A stretch of 64,000 bases of DNA from Nectonema munidae (lineage: Eukaryota; Nematomorpha; Nectonematoida; Nectonematidae). The stretch covers positions 468,501 through 532,500 of the forward strand of contig JAUIRK010000278.1 of assembly GCA_030549495.1 (NCBI GenBank), written 5' to 3'. Under the pieces are notes generated by a model. The model was not told the origin of the DNA. It saw only the letters and a list, made by a program, of their open reading frames with translations, and searched no databases. The position numbers and the translations under genes were made by a program. Positions 1 to 11,365 of the stretch are shown here, piece by piece. Every line of letters begins with the position of its first letter. Within the stretch, counting starts at the first letter, position 1.

Positions 1-322
1 CGGTAAGATGAAAAACCTTGATTTGAAAAAAGACTGCAAAATGGCATTAGAAAGAATTAAATGGAAAAAACTCATTTCAAACAGCGATCCTGTATAAAAA
101 CGGGCTAATAAAGCTGAAAAGAAGAAGACTACTTCGTTTACTACTAACCTCAAAGTTAATCAGCCATATCATTTACTAACATCAAGTATGGATTGATTTT
201 TCCAAGAGTATTATTTTTAAAAAAATAAAAATTATTGCCTTATGTTAATCAAAAAATCTTACACCCACGAACAATTTCGAATAACACGAATAAAAGTGGA
301 AAGGAAGAAACAAAGGCATTAC

Positions 323-3300
323 CCAAAACGTGTGCTTGTAAAGTGTTACGAGGGTATCCGTCAAGAATGACGCCAGCTTTACAGTCATCCTTTCTTAGGC
401 GGTCTTCAACGATTTCTCCCATCAAATCATCCGTCACTAATAATCCATTGTTCACAAAATCAGCAACTTTCGTTCCCAAAGCTGAGCCAGAAGCCATAAT
501 ATCTCTCAGAAGATCTCCTAAGCATGAACAAATGTCAGTAGTAACGAGTTACGCGCAAACTCGCTATATCTACAGAAATCTGGTATTCACTTTTGACATA
601 ACTTTGATATTTCGTAAAATATCTATTGACTACTACGCTCTCTTTCGGAAAAGCAGAAATATAGAAGACTTTTGGGTCAAAGGGAGTAAAAGAATATTTA
701 GCAAGGCAGACGGGAGACAGGTATAGGATAATTATTATTAATATGCTGGCTTGCAACAAGAGGGGTTAGAATTTTTAAATGAATAAATGTCCAAAAGAAC
801 GTAGAATTGCTAAAATATAGTCTACTCTAGATTTCAGTAGGTCCTCGTTCATAAAGTTGAAATTTTATGCGGCAGAAATATTTTTATGCATTTTAACTGT
901 TAAAATTTTTTTGATCAATGGAAAATTTTAAAAACGATAAATTTGTAATATGCCGTTGGATGCGATTCGATGCATTTCTAGTTTTGGTATTATTTCCAAG
1001 TTGGACTAAAAGTCACTTCTGACATGCATCATATATACAGTACACACATGCACACAAAAACCTTGACAGAATAAATATGGTGATAAAAAAATCATTATTA
1101 ATCTGTTGTGATTACAAATCACACATAAGCAAGCAAGGTTATTTCTTGCAAAGCAGCAAAGATGTTTCCCAGTCTAAAAGGCTGATATTATTTATAATAC
1201 TTTGTAAGGCGCTTAAAATGTTTCACAGATGTAGATAAGTCTTTCTGAATCACAAAACTATTGAAAGCATGAAACAGATTTATGACACACACACACACAC
1301 ACACACTCAGCAGATACGATGAAGTCGCATTAACCAGAATATCAAAGCTTTTAGCTACCATTACTCATATTTAATATATATATATATATTTTACATAACC
1401 ACTGTGTAAAATTTTCATTTCTGAAAAATGGTAATAGTAGTTAAGGCTCATCTCATTCAGGAAACAACAAAGGAGGCAGCATATAAGGATTTTATTGGTT
1501 GAAATTTTTTTTAATAAGAGTAGTCTATGCCTCCTTAAAATTTTATATCATTTCTCTTCCTTACACAAATGCAACATCATTTGTATCAGAGCATGAAAAT
1601 GTCTCCCTTGTTAGTGCTAACCACTATGTGGTCATGTAAAATATAACATGACCTATGAAGATTTAAATTTATCCTTAAAAAACTTTAAAGCAAAGTTTCA
1701 CACTTACCAATTTTAATTTTGTTATGAGAGAGCACCCGTGTGTGTGTGGCTTCTACATCGCACATTGTTGGTATAAATATAACGAATACTCTTCATTAAA
1801 AAACAGCAAAGTTGTATTTCTCAAATACTTAAAATATAGGCAATGTATTCTGAAAGCCCATAAAAATGCTTTAATCTGGTATAACGCATGATGCATTTGG
1901 TTGAGAAATGCGAAAGTTATAAGCGTTTTAATATTTGACTATAAAATTAGCTACGAACACTTACACTAACCCGATAAAGTGAAAACCACACACGCGTGCT
2001 CAAAGATATAGTGAAGCGTATGCGAGATAATAATCTTTCTTCTCATATCTGCACCTTGCCTAGAAAAAAACGAATATCTTTTTTCTAAAAAAAAGTTTTC
2101 TAAGAACATTACTGTATAAAAAAAAAGAATCCTTAAAGAAAAAAATTTCAAAAAATTTCATATTTTGGTTTGAGCACTATGCGAGTCCAAAAAAAGCGGT
2201 CCCTCAAAAAACTTTCTATTGACCCATATGTCTTTTTTTTTATTTTTTTCCCAAGATTAATAACTTTTTTGATTTTCAATCATTTTTTGTAAAATTTTAA
2301 CAAATGGTGTATTTTTAATATACCCACATACAAAAAATTATTTTGATTTTTTTTTAAAAATCTTACAAATATGTACTATGCCTCCAAAGCTTTGCCAAGC
2401 TATCGATATAAAACAAGATAGAAATTAACGGGATATTGCAACTTGAAACGCTGAATGATAAATACGAATATGAAGGTTCTTTCATTGAAGGAATTAATAA
2501 AAAAAAGATATTACCTGTAGAGATATGAACATATTTTTTATTTGAAGCCAACTTGCCGGCCTAAAAAAATCATAAAAAAATATAGATTGATAGAAATAAC
2601 CCAAAGAAGAAGAAATATAAAAATGACTCAATTTGCAGAGTTTAAAGTTTTTTTAGACGAAATTTTTTATATTTAAAATCTTTCAAATATAAAATTAAAA
2701 AACACTGCAATTTCGACATTAAATCTTAACCCATTTAGTAAACAAGAGTTCATCTGTATTTCATTTAGGAACATTGGGGCACTAAATAGGTTAATTAAAA
2801 TTGATATAAAGTGGAAATTGTAGGTTTACACAGTAGACAAAACTGTGTTTAGTAACTCGTCATATTTCCCAAATTTAGCCTCAAACTCACTGTTCGATAA
2901 AAAGATTTTGCATTAAGGCTACTGGCGTAGCCAGTTAAGGAAATTTTAGCCTAGCTGTTCAAATAGTAAAATATGCACTCTTGAAACCTTATCTTATGAA
3001 AAAATGTTTTATTGATAAATGGTGAATTAAGAAAGAATGATACAAAAAACTAAAACATAAATTATATGTATGTTTATTATTTCTTTTCCTTTTAAAATCT
3101 GTCAAATTAATTCAATTTCAATTACTAAAAACTTCTTCTTCTTTACAGCTTTATTAGCCAGTTTCTTCGCTCTTTGAGATGAGTCTCCTCCATCAGGCCC
3201 TGTCCATCGCTATTTTGTAGTCAATATTGAGGTCGAGATTCTTCGTTTTGCCGTCGGTCATAATGCAGTCCTTCCATCTCATCTTGGACCTTCCTCTCCT

Positions 3301-6300
3301 CCTTTTCTCATCCACTTTCAGGTATATCATCTTCCTTTCAATACACTACTCCCCTCTCCTAAGAACATGGCAAACCATTTCAAGCGTTCTTCCTGCATTC
3401 CACCTAAATATTTTCATTTCAGCCACTGCTAATTTCTTTTCATTGCATTTCTTCATTGGTTAGGCCATATAGCAGAGCAGGTCTCACAATTGTTTTATAT
3501 ACTTTTCCTTTTAGTTTCATAGGCATTCTTCTGTCGCAGAGGACTCCCGATACATCGCGCCAGTTTTCCATCCTGTTTGAATTCTTCTGTTTACCCTCCA
3601 TCACAGTTGAACAAGAATATTTGAAGTTCTTTACTCTCTTTATTGACTGTCCTTCTAGATTTATACTCCTTATCTCATTTGTGTCTTGATCTTCATCTTC
3701 GTATTTCATCATTAAGTATTGTGTTTTATTTTTGCTTATTTTTAGCCCTCAACCTTCCAATACCCTACGCGATTCTTTAAGCATTTCTTTTACTTCTTGA
3801 CTTGTTTCACCGACCACAACAACATCATCAGCGTATGCAATCTCCCACGGCAATTCTTTCCTTATTCCCTCTGAATACATCAAACACTACGTTGAAATGG
3901 AAGGGGTTAAGACCCAAGCCCTGGGGTAGATCTTAACTTCTCCATACTTCTTGCCTCGGTATCCAATCATATGCTTTTTCCAAGTCTATAAAGACGACAT
4001 GTAACTCTTTTTGCTTTTCTCTATACTTTTCCATCATCTGCCTTAAAATGAATATTGCATTTGTTGTTCACTTTTGAGGCCTAAATCCAAACTGACTTTC
4101 CGATATCTCCACCTTCTTCCTCAGTCTGTTTTCTATAATTCTCTCCTCGATTTTGAGCGTATGAGATAGGAGCTTTATTCCTCGATAGTTTGAACAAGCT
4201 TGCACATTTCACTTCTCCTTGAAAATTGGTACAATTGCACTCTCTTTTCATTCTTGTGGTATAACCTCTTGTTCTATAATCTTATTCATCACTCCCCACA
4301 GGATATCCACTCCTTTTTCTCGAAAATTCATCCATTGAGTTTCTCATTATGAATCTGAGTGCCGGTCCTAAGCACGGATAAATAGAAAAGGTTGGCGTCA
4401 GGAAGGGCATCCGGCCATGAAATTTTTTTTGGCCAAAACAAAAAGATGAGTCTCAATAAAATTTCAATCACTAAAGACGATAATAAATATAAAGCAATCC
4501 ACCATTACTAACTTTGTACAAAGCTCAACAGCTGCTGATGAGCGTAGAAGTGAGTGCGGTGGAGTATTGCAAAGTTGGACCATCTTTATGCTGAATTGAG
4601 TAAACTAGTCATCTAGATTATATTGGGAAAATCATAGATTTAGATCTAGAAAGGTAGAACTTCGAAAAAGCAGCTGCGGGTTTGTCAAACATTTGGAGCA
4701 AAACTGTGATTGATGGACACCCAGTTGATTGTACTACTGTGCCAATTGAACAAAAGCACATTCCCTCAACATCAGATCCTAAATGGGTGTCCAATCACTG
4801 TAAGCAATAAAGATACTGTTTGCACATGATGTTTACGATTTGTAACAAAGGGGCAAACAATATTTCACGAATGAATTAACCCTTTCCTGCTATATACAAT
4901 TACACCACCCGCTTTGGAATGGAGGCAATTGAGCCAAAATAATATTTCGTCTTTTGCACCTTAAAAGAGCGTTTATTGTGGAACTCACAACCAAAGAAGC
5001 ACTGGAATACCCAGTTATGTCATTTGATTTGTATTCTCTTTTTATGAAAAGTAAGTTGAACAAGGGCATTTGCAATATTTGGGATTTCTACTGGCCAAGT
5101 GAAGCTGCAATGAAAAGGCACAAAAAAGCTCACCGAGCAAGAAATATTGACACAGTTGAAATCAAATCCTGGTTCATAGGAGGATAACGATGATACCACA
5201 GATGATACTACACAATTATTCTACTCTCTTTTGACCACTGTTAATATCTCTATTACATTAGAAACCATTAAAACGAGAAAAGATTAGCATAGAAAGACAT
5301 GAGAGGGTTCCAAAATAGACAATTTTATGCGTACGTGCTTTATGCATGGCCACATAGATGGGATTATTTAATAAACTGAAAGAAGGAGATAAACGAGACT
5401 TTTCGCAAGGTATGCGGTTGATACGCTCTGTTATTTTCATACAGCTACAAAATCATAAGATTTTTTTGTCAGGCTAAATGAGATGTCACAAAATATCGAT
5501 TTTAGAAAAGAGCCATTTTACTAAAGAGAAGAAATTAGAGCATACGATGAATTTTTTAAAAAATTACATAGAAAAGCAAGTTTAATAGGTCAATAAATTA
5601 GCATTCGTTTTGCCCTGGCAAAGTTAAAAATAAATCTTGGACATAAGTTAAAATTCAGGGTAATGAAACTCTGTTCTTACTAAATTAAATAACAGCAGTT
5701 AGGACTTTTAAGAGACATACTGGTTAAAAATGACTACCAGGTAAAATTGTTGGATAAGTTACTTGTTAATGATGAACAAGATAAAGAAAATTTCTTGTCT
5801 AAAAAAATTCTTTTTTTTTGAATTTAGATTATAAAAATTAAGAATTGAATGGTTGATTAAAAAAAGCAAGAATAAATGTCGAAAATATGGTAAAAAAATT
5901 GAATTTTTCATCTCATTCAAGACCAGCAAAATGCTAAGAAGGTTTTCGGATAAAGATGATGTTCCTACCCCATTTAAGAATAATTTAATATATAAATTTG
6001 CTTGTCACAGATGTGAGGCAAAGTATATAGGGAAAATAGATCAAAGACTGAGGTGAATATGTAACTGCTTCTATTAGAGATGGAAAAGGAAAATTCAAAA
6101 AGATATGATTTGCTTTTCGGTCATCAAGAAGCAATTAGTTCCAAATATGAAATGAGCATACGTTTACAATTAAAGTGAAATCATATGATAAATTAAACAT
6201 TTTTGAAGCATGGTGTATTAAATTTCTAAAACCTAATCTTTGCTTACAAAAAGAAAACTTTTTTGGACGCATTATACTTAACAAATCAAAAGGCGGCCAA

Positions 6301-7362
6301 ATCAATTTTCAATTAAACTTGCCTCCTTTTCTGTAAATTCTTTGCAAATATTCAAAAAAAATTTAATGACAATATGTACTATTTGTGTTCTTTTAGTTTA
6401 AATTATGTTTTTTTTCACAAGAAAAAAACTGTTGAAATATGAAGAAAATCTATTTTTCTCAATGTTTTCTTCTACAAAAATTCTTGTTATAATATAACAT
6501 AAGACAAAAAATAATGGTGGGGGGGGGGGGGACTATATAGAAACGAAATGTTTAGCGGGTTTATTTCTAAAAAACAACTCATAGCAACTTAAATAAAAAT
6601 AATTTATACGTACCTTTTAATATTCGAGTAGGAAAAAAAAATTGTTTACACGCGCCCAGCATTGTCTAAAACCGTACGTAACCCCCACACATAAATATTC
6701 TTAGCATAAACCAGAATCGAACTGCAGTCTCACATAGAGCTGTTCATTGTCTGATCCAAGTCAGTTCGATCTTCATAATATCGATAATAGAACTAAACTA
6801 GACCGTTTATAGTTAAAACCGGATATAATATCTTAGCCACTGTTTAAACCTGTCCTAAATCAGATCGTAAACAGGTGTAGTCTCATAAATAAAAATTCAC
6901 ATGCGCCTTACCGTAGAATATACAAATTAAAATCAACCCAGCGAGCTTTTCAGTATAAAGGCACTCACTATAATGTTTATTAGCTTTATAATTATAGCAA
7001 ATATGAAAAAAGTAACGCTGGCCCTTCTGATATTGCACTCTATTTTTTGCAGTAAAAATTGATTAATTTTATTTTGAAAATATATCGCACCAAAATTTCT
7101 TTTATTATATATTTTCACTATTAAAACGCTTACGTAATTCCAATGTCAAATAAATATAAATTGTTAGAAATGTTTAGTTTCTTTTTTAATTTTTATTTAT
7201 ACTTTTCCAAAAATTAAATTTATTGCATAATAGATTGTATTATATAAATGCAAATAATATATACTCTTAAATATTAATATAAAAACTTACCTGCGTTCCT
7301 TTGCCTGAACCTGGAGGTCCCAAAAAAACTGCTATCATAACGGTATCCTTAGAAACAGACAT
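323..7362 (-). CDS. Adenylate kinase, 5' half (three exons; 3' exons lie off the left edge)
   Basis: Exons on the minus strand are 7362-7291 (72 bp, start codon to phase 0), 2560-2515 (46 bp, phase 0 to 1) and 517-323 (195 bp, phase 1 to 1). All have AG/GT borders. The joined product starts MSVSKDTVMIAV, then the nucleoside-phosphate P-loop FLGPPGSGKGTQ, then the AMP-binding motif KYVHISTGDLLRDIM, then GLLVTDDLM and LDGYPRNTLQAHVL. These are the successive family motifs of adenylate kinase, which catalyses ATP + AMP = 2 ADP. The third exon ends just after the LDG-(F/Y)PR motif, so the LID and C-terminal part must lie left of base 1. The short leader before the P-loop is compact, unlike the longer N-terminus I recall for AK2, so I do not assign an isoform. 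The start ATG is the first in frame; the next upstream ATG is in another frame. Intron 1 (4.7 kb) holds several transposon fossils. Confidence 0.93.
1284..1307. repeat. (CA)n microsatellite
   Basis: A short pure CA tract lies in the second intron of the adenylate kinase gene. A (TA)n tract follows near 1372-1390. The rest of this 2-kb intron (518-2514) shows nothing I recognise. Confidence 0.9.
3130..4440 (-). mobile_element. RTE-like non-LTR retrotransposon (LINE) remnant, reverse transcriptase part
   Basis: Read on the minus strand, broken frames give a reverse transcriptase. KEWMNFREKGVDILW lies near 4325, the catalytic box EIAYADDVVVVG near 3845-3810, and the post-RT segment CDRRMPMKLKGKVYKTIV followed by RPALLYG near 3560-3470. 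The latter is typical of RTE-type LINE polyproteins. Several frame changes and stops show that it is dead, and no endonuclease domain was seen. It lies inside intron 1 of the adenylate kinase gene, in the same orientation as that gene. The family name is from recalled motif similarity only. Confidence 0.85.
4372..4440. repeat. Conserved LINE/SINE-associated motif (GGAAGGGCATCCGGCC)
   Basis: The plus strand reads a GCCGGTCCTAAGC block, then GGATAAATAGAAAAGG, then GTCAGGAAGGGCATCCGGCC. Strings very like this are widespread in RTE-type LINEs and their dependent SINEs across animals. Here it abuts the upstream end of the reverse transcriptase remnant, in inverse orientation to the coding strand. 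Confidence 0.6.
4560..5190 (+). pseudogene. Decayed coding region with a zinc-finger-like C-terminus
   Basis: Plus-strand frames contain coding-like text with stops. One stretch near 4670-4810 reads KAAAGLSNIWSKTVIDGHPV and then DPKWVSNHCKQ. A later one at 5060-5135 reads CNIWDFYWPSEAAMKRHKKA followed by H, which looks like a degenerate C2H2 finger (one cysteine pair partner replaced, two histidines spaced KKAH). I cannot name the family. It is probably part of a repeated element, given its position among transposon fossils in the adenylate kinase intron. Confidence 0.4.
5853..6335 (+). mobile_element. Penelope-like retroelement fragment with GIY-YIG endonuclease remnant
   Basis: Plus-strand frames read a segment with FKTSKMLRRFSDKDD, then NNLIYKFACHRCEAKYIGK and a following DQRLR, then after frame changes FEAWCIKFLKPNL. 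YKF-C-x2-C-x-A-x-YIGK is the N-terminal part of the GIY-YIG nuclease found in Penelope-like elements, and the later segment matches their usual C-terminal stretch. Only this end of the element is visible. It lies in intron 1 of the adenylate kinase gene on the opposite strand. Confidence 0.7.
6660..6775 (-). repeat. Possible tRNA-like SINE fragment
   Basis: On the minus strand the segment contains CAGTTCGATTCTGG, close to a tRNA B-box (GGTTCGANNCC), about 30 bases after a CAGACAATGAACAGC stretch that could be a decayed A-box. No second copy is in the window, so this is tentative. Confidence 0.3.
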
Positions 7363-7997
7363 GTTTTTACTGGATTCGGTAGAAACTGAAAGCCCATAAT
7401 TTTTGGATTTAATTTTGGGTAAAAAGTACAACAAGAGATCAATCATTTTTTGGCAGTTTTAAAGTTTTTAGTTAGAATTTGAAGAAAAGCTTTCGTGGAA
7501 ATAAAAAAAGTTCAAAAAAGACTAAAAGTAGTTTAGCATGTACTTAAATTAAGTCAAAAGTTAATTAAAAAAATATTTTTAATAAAAACTATAAAAAGTG
7601 AGATTTACTTATTAAATATAAATATTTTAAGAAATTAATTTCAAATAGAGAAAATAAGGTATTTTGAATACGATTTTATTCAAAAATTGATTTCGTATCT
7701 CATTCTCCTCTTTCCACCTGTATTTTGCTCTCTACACCTACAAATCGATCCTTCGAAGAAGCAATAAATACTTTTAGAATTCTGAAATAACTCAACTGAA
7801 ACGTACTTCAAGACGTGCTCTTAAATTTTTAGGAAAACTCCTATACGGGAAACAATGACTTTTTATCAAAAATTCGATTAAAATATAAATCAGCTATTAA
7901 ATCTACTCTTATCCACTTTACACGAAACTTTTCACCTTACTTATCTCTTCAGTTATCTCCTTCTACATCACGTGCTCACTCTAAAAGAGTTTAAAAA

Positions 7998-8115
7998 ATG
8001 GCAGATTGCGTAGTAGTAGAAGCATAGGGTCTTAATCCAGAAGGCCTTGTTTCGATTCCGGTTTGTGACTATCTTTACCATCTATTCAGCTTTGGAATAT
8101 TATTCTTCTCTATAA
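7998..8115 (+). repeat. tRNA-derived SINE fragment
   Basis: The plus strand reads GGCAGATTGCGTAGTAGTAG (A-box-like) followed by GCATAGGGTCTTAATCC and, after a short gap, GTTTCGATTCCGGT (B-box). Box spacing and an intervening stem-like segment resemble a decayed tRNA head followed by an unrelated AT-rich body. Confidence 0.5.
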
Positions 8116-10125
8116 ATGCGATACCGACAAGTAAAAAATATCTTGGACTTGATTTTAGTCTAATTTAAAAAGGGCAGAATATTTCATATATTTATCAGAA
8201 ATTTTATTCTCTAAATCACACAATTTCCTATAAATGGGATTTATCACTAATCCTCTCTCTTTACATCTACAAGTGAATTAGACTATATATCATCCAATAA
8301 TGGAGGGGATCCTTTTTACAACATCCCTATTATTTTACCTTCATTAACAAATTACATCGGCTCAGCTTACTAATCATAGCATGTGCCACGACCCACAAGT
8401 GGTCTCGAAATATTGACTCAATTTTCTCTCTTTCACCTTCAACATAAGAAAGCCCTACTTAAACGTTTCCTATTCACTTACAAATCGACACACTCATGTT
8501 TTAATCCTTAATCTCCCTTTTTAAAGAATGATTTCCCTTCCAATAATTATTACAAAACTTTACTCTGCACTTTCTTTCGATTATCGTAACATCTCCTTGT
8601 TCACACTCAAATTAATCCTATAATGCGCTTAGTCAACACTTATTTGTCCTTTTAGCTTCACTAAAACAAGAAATATGCCATTTCATTGATTCCATCTTCT
8701 CGAATCACCAATAAAACCTACATGTTTTTACAGACGTGGCTCAAACATCTAATAAATGCACTGTTGATTTTGCTAAATTTAAACCTTCTTAATTCGCCCT
8801 TTTTAAAAATCTCAATCTTCCTCGAACCTTTACATTCTACATCTGAAGACAAAATATAGCTTAAAAAATTTGCGTTAAAAGTATCATCATTTTAAATTGT
8901 TTTCAAAGTAGGAGTAGTTTGGAAGTTTAAACGAAATATGGAATTTTATCTAGTAAGCGAATGTGACAAATGGTATTTTGAGAAAAAAAATATATAAAGT
9001 TCAATTTCCAAGAAAAATTACTGCTTTAGATTGAAGAAAATCTCATAGCTAAACTAATTATATACATTATGTAGGTATCATTTTTTGAATTTACTTTAAA
9101 ATTCAACCTACACTAAAAAGTTTTTAGAGAAATTTAAATTTGAGGTTATGTCTAGTAGTATATTTGAAAATAAACTCTTATTTAAATTCAATAAAGCAAT
9201 ATAATTTATTAAAAATTCACCCAGATCATCAGTTTATTCCAAATATCATATTCTAGATTTAAACGAATTTCATTAATTTACTTTTCTTGTCTATGTACAA
9301 AAACTTAAACAATTGCTACTTTGCCAACATACCAATCAACTGTCATACACAATCATAATTTGAGAAAAAATGCTGTAAACGATTGCAGCTTTAAAACTTG
9401 CTACCATTATTTATAATCTTTTCAATTTACTTTTCAATTATCTTACCGCTCACAATATTTATTATTATTTATTAATAAAAAATATATTTTTTGTCTGATT
9501 TTTTTTTACTAATTTTATACTTTAAATTTCCTTGTTTACAAAATGTAGTTATATGTAATTATGGACTATTCTAAATTCGACAAACATTCTAAAGGTTTAT
9601 CTTTGTATTCAAATTTTATCTTAACATGACTGTTGATAGTGTTATTTTTAGTGTTAAAGCAAGTCTCTTTATTTAAATTTAGTTTAGTTGGTTACGGGCG
9701 ACTTTCATGCTCAACTTCTCATACAAAACCTTAAAATGACGTTTTGGATGTGATCCACTATCAAGTACCGAAAATGTTAAGCATAATAAAGATGGAAAAC
9801 ATTTATAAAGAATCTCAATTTTTACAAGCTCTGTCCCTTCATCCTATAGAGCTCGATAAATTTTCCGTGGAACGGAAAGACATAAGCATGCATATGTATT
9901 GCTAATTCAAATTTAGATACGCATGTGGTTTTTCTTTCTTTTCCAAAGAAAATTTTTCAAAGCTGAAAATTAACGACTTCCTTGAGACATTTTATTTTAC
10001 TCGCTAGCCCAAATCAATGTAATATAAGACCTGAAATAGATAGAAATTATGAAGTGAAATTGTCAGTGCTCCAATTGGAGAAATCATTTATTAATAATTA
10101 CTGCTTCAACTCCCTGCGAATTAAT

Positions 10126-11365
10126 TTCGGTAAACATTTCAATATTTCTTTGTAGATGCAGAAAAAATTTACGTTGCAAAGATAAACAATAACAGTAACC
10201 TAGTCGCCCTCATCTTTTCTCCTAAAAGAATAAACAGGACATTTAACTCATTAGTGTTGTTGGCCATTTAATATTACAAAGAAGTCTCCCCAATCATAAC
10301 GTGTAAATTGATTTTCTGAGATTAAAAGTGGCGTTTGTAAGAGGAAGGCTCTTCAAAAAGAGGATGCGTTTATATTTATATTTTTTTTTACTTCATTTGT
10401 AAGCCTTTAAAAGAGCTTAAAGTATTTACGGTTTAACATCATATTAAGAAAGTTGAACTTCGAATTAAAAAATTTGCTTTTTTAATACTACTTTCTAAAG
10501 AAGTATAGTTTGGAGTAGCTTTTGATCTTTTTTTAATAAACTTTTTATTTTTTTTATAGATCTTTTCCACCCTAACTAAGTAACAAAATAAATAGAAGTA
10601 CAATGTACTTGTATGTGTATTATTTCAAATCAAATAAACAATGAAATATGATGATTTTTTTGTGTTTTTTTATATTAGTTGATTTAAAATAAAAATCACA
10701 TTTTATTATAAATAAAATATATTGGTGAAGTTTACAACTTGAAATAATAAATATAAAATGATCAAAGTTGTGATAAGGTTATTTTAGTGTATTTTTATTT
10801 GTTATTGATTATATACTGAGATTTGTAAAAAAAAAAAATTCGTACGAGATTTTTTTGCTTTCAATAAAATACAATGATGATCTTTCATGAAATTTTTTCA
10901 CTTAGAAGCGAAATAAAGTTCAACAGAGGCTATTATTTGATAATAGTTTAAAAAAAAAGGAGATGCCGTGAAAAATATATTTCCAAATAACCGTTTGTTG
11001 ATTTTGACCTGTTTTTTTACAAAGCAAGAGAGAGCTTCTACTATAAAGAAAAAGAGCTGTCGGTTTGCGATCCCTTGTCTAAGCCCTTTGCGGACTAGAC
11101 TATGGCATTTGACTATCGACCTAAAATCGTTTAAAATGCACCAAACAAGTAAAATGTTCAATGCGCTAATTTAGAGCTAAGCTTAAATATAAATTCTTAT
11201 TTCACGCTCTTGTAACTAGGTTGCGTAAACATGTCAATGCTTCATTGCCTTGTAGATGCAGAAAATATTTACGTTTCAAAATTAAACAAAGCATAGTTAC
11301 AAAGTTAAACACGACGTGTTTATCTCATTAATATCATAGTTGCTTGACTTTGTAGAAACAAGTCT
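10126..11365 (+). repeat. Diverged direct duplication, about 1.1 kb apart
   Basis: The segment beginning at 10126 (GTAAACATTTCAATATTTC, then TGTAGATGCAGAAAA and TTTACGTTGCAAA) recurs at about 11224 (GTAAACATGTCAATGCTTC, then TGTAGATGCAGAAAA and TTTACGTTTCAAA). Similarity continues weakly through a TTAACTCATTAGT versus TATCTCATTAAT segment and an AAAGAAGTCT versus AAACAAGTCT segment. Each copy is about 140 bases. They may be two copies of an unnamed repeat or a segmental duplication. Confidence 0.65.

Noticed and set aside
2-97. Plus-strand open text reading NLDLKKDCKMALERIKWKK at the left edge
   Set aside because: Protein-like composition but cut by the window edge and with no recognisable family; not enough to annotate.
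235-726. 163-codon plus-strand open frame
   Set aside because: It is the opposite strand of the third adenylate kinase exon and its flank; the minus strand carries family motifs with matching splice phases.
6900-6965. Candidate adenylate kinase second exon before GTAAGG at about 6912
   Set aside because: Its translation does not resemble the family, and the 46-bp exon at 2560-2515 fits motif, phase and length.
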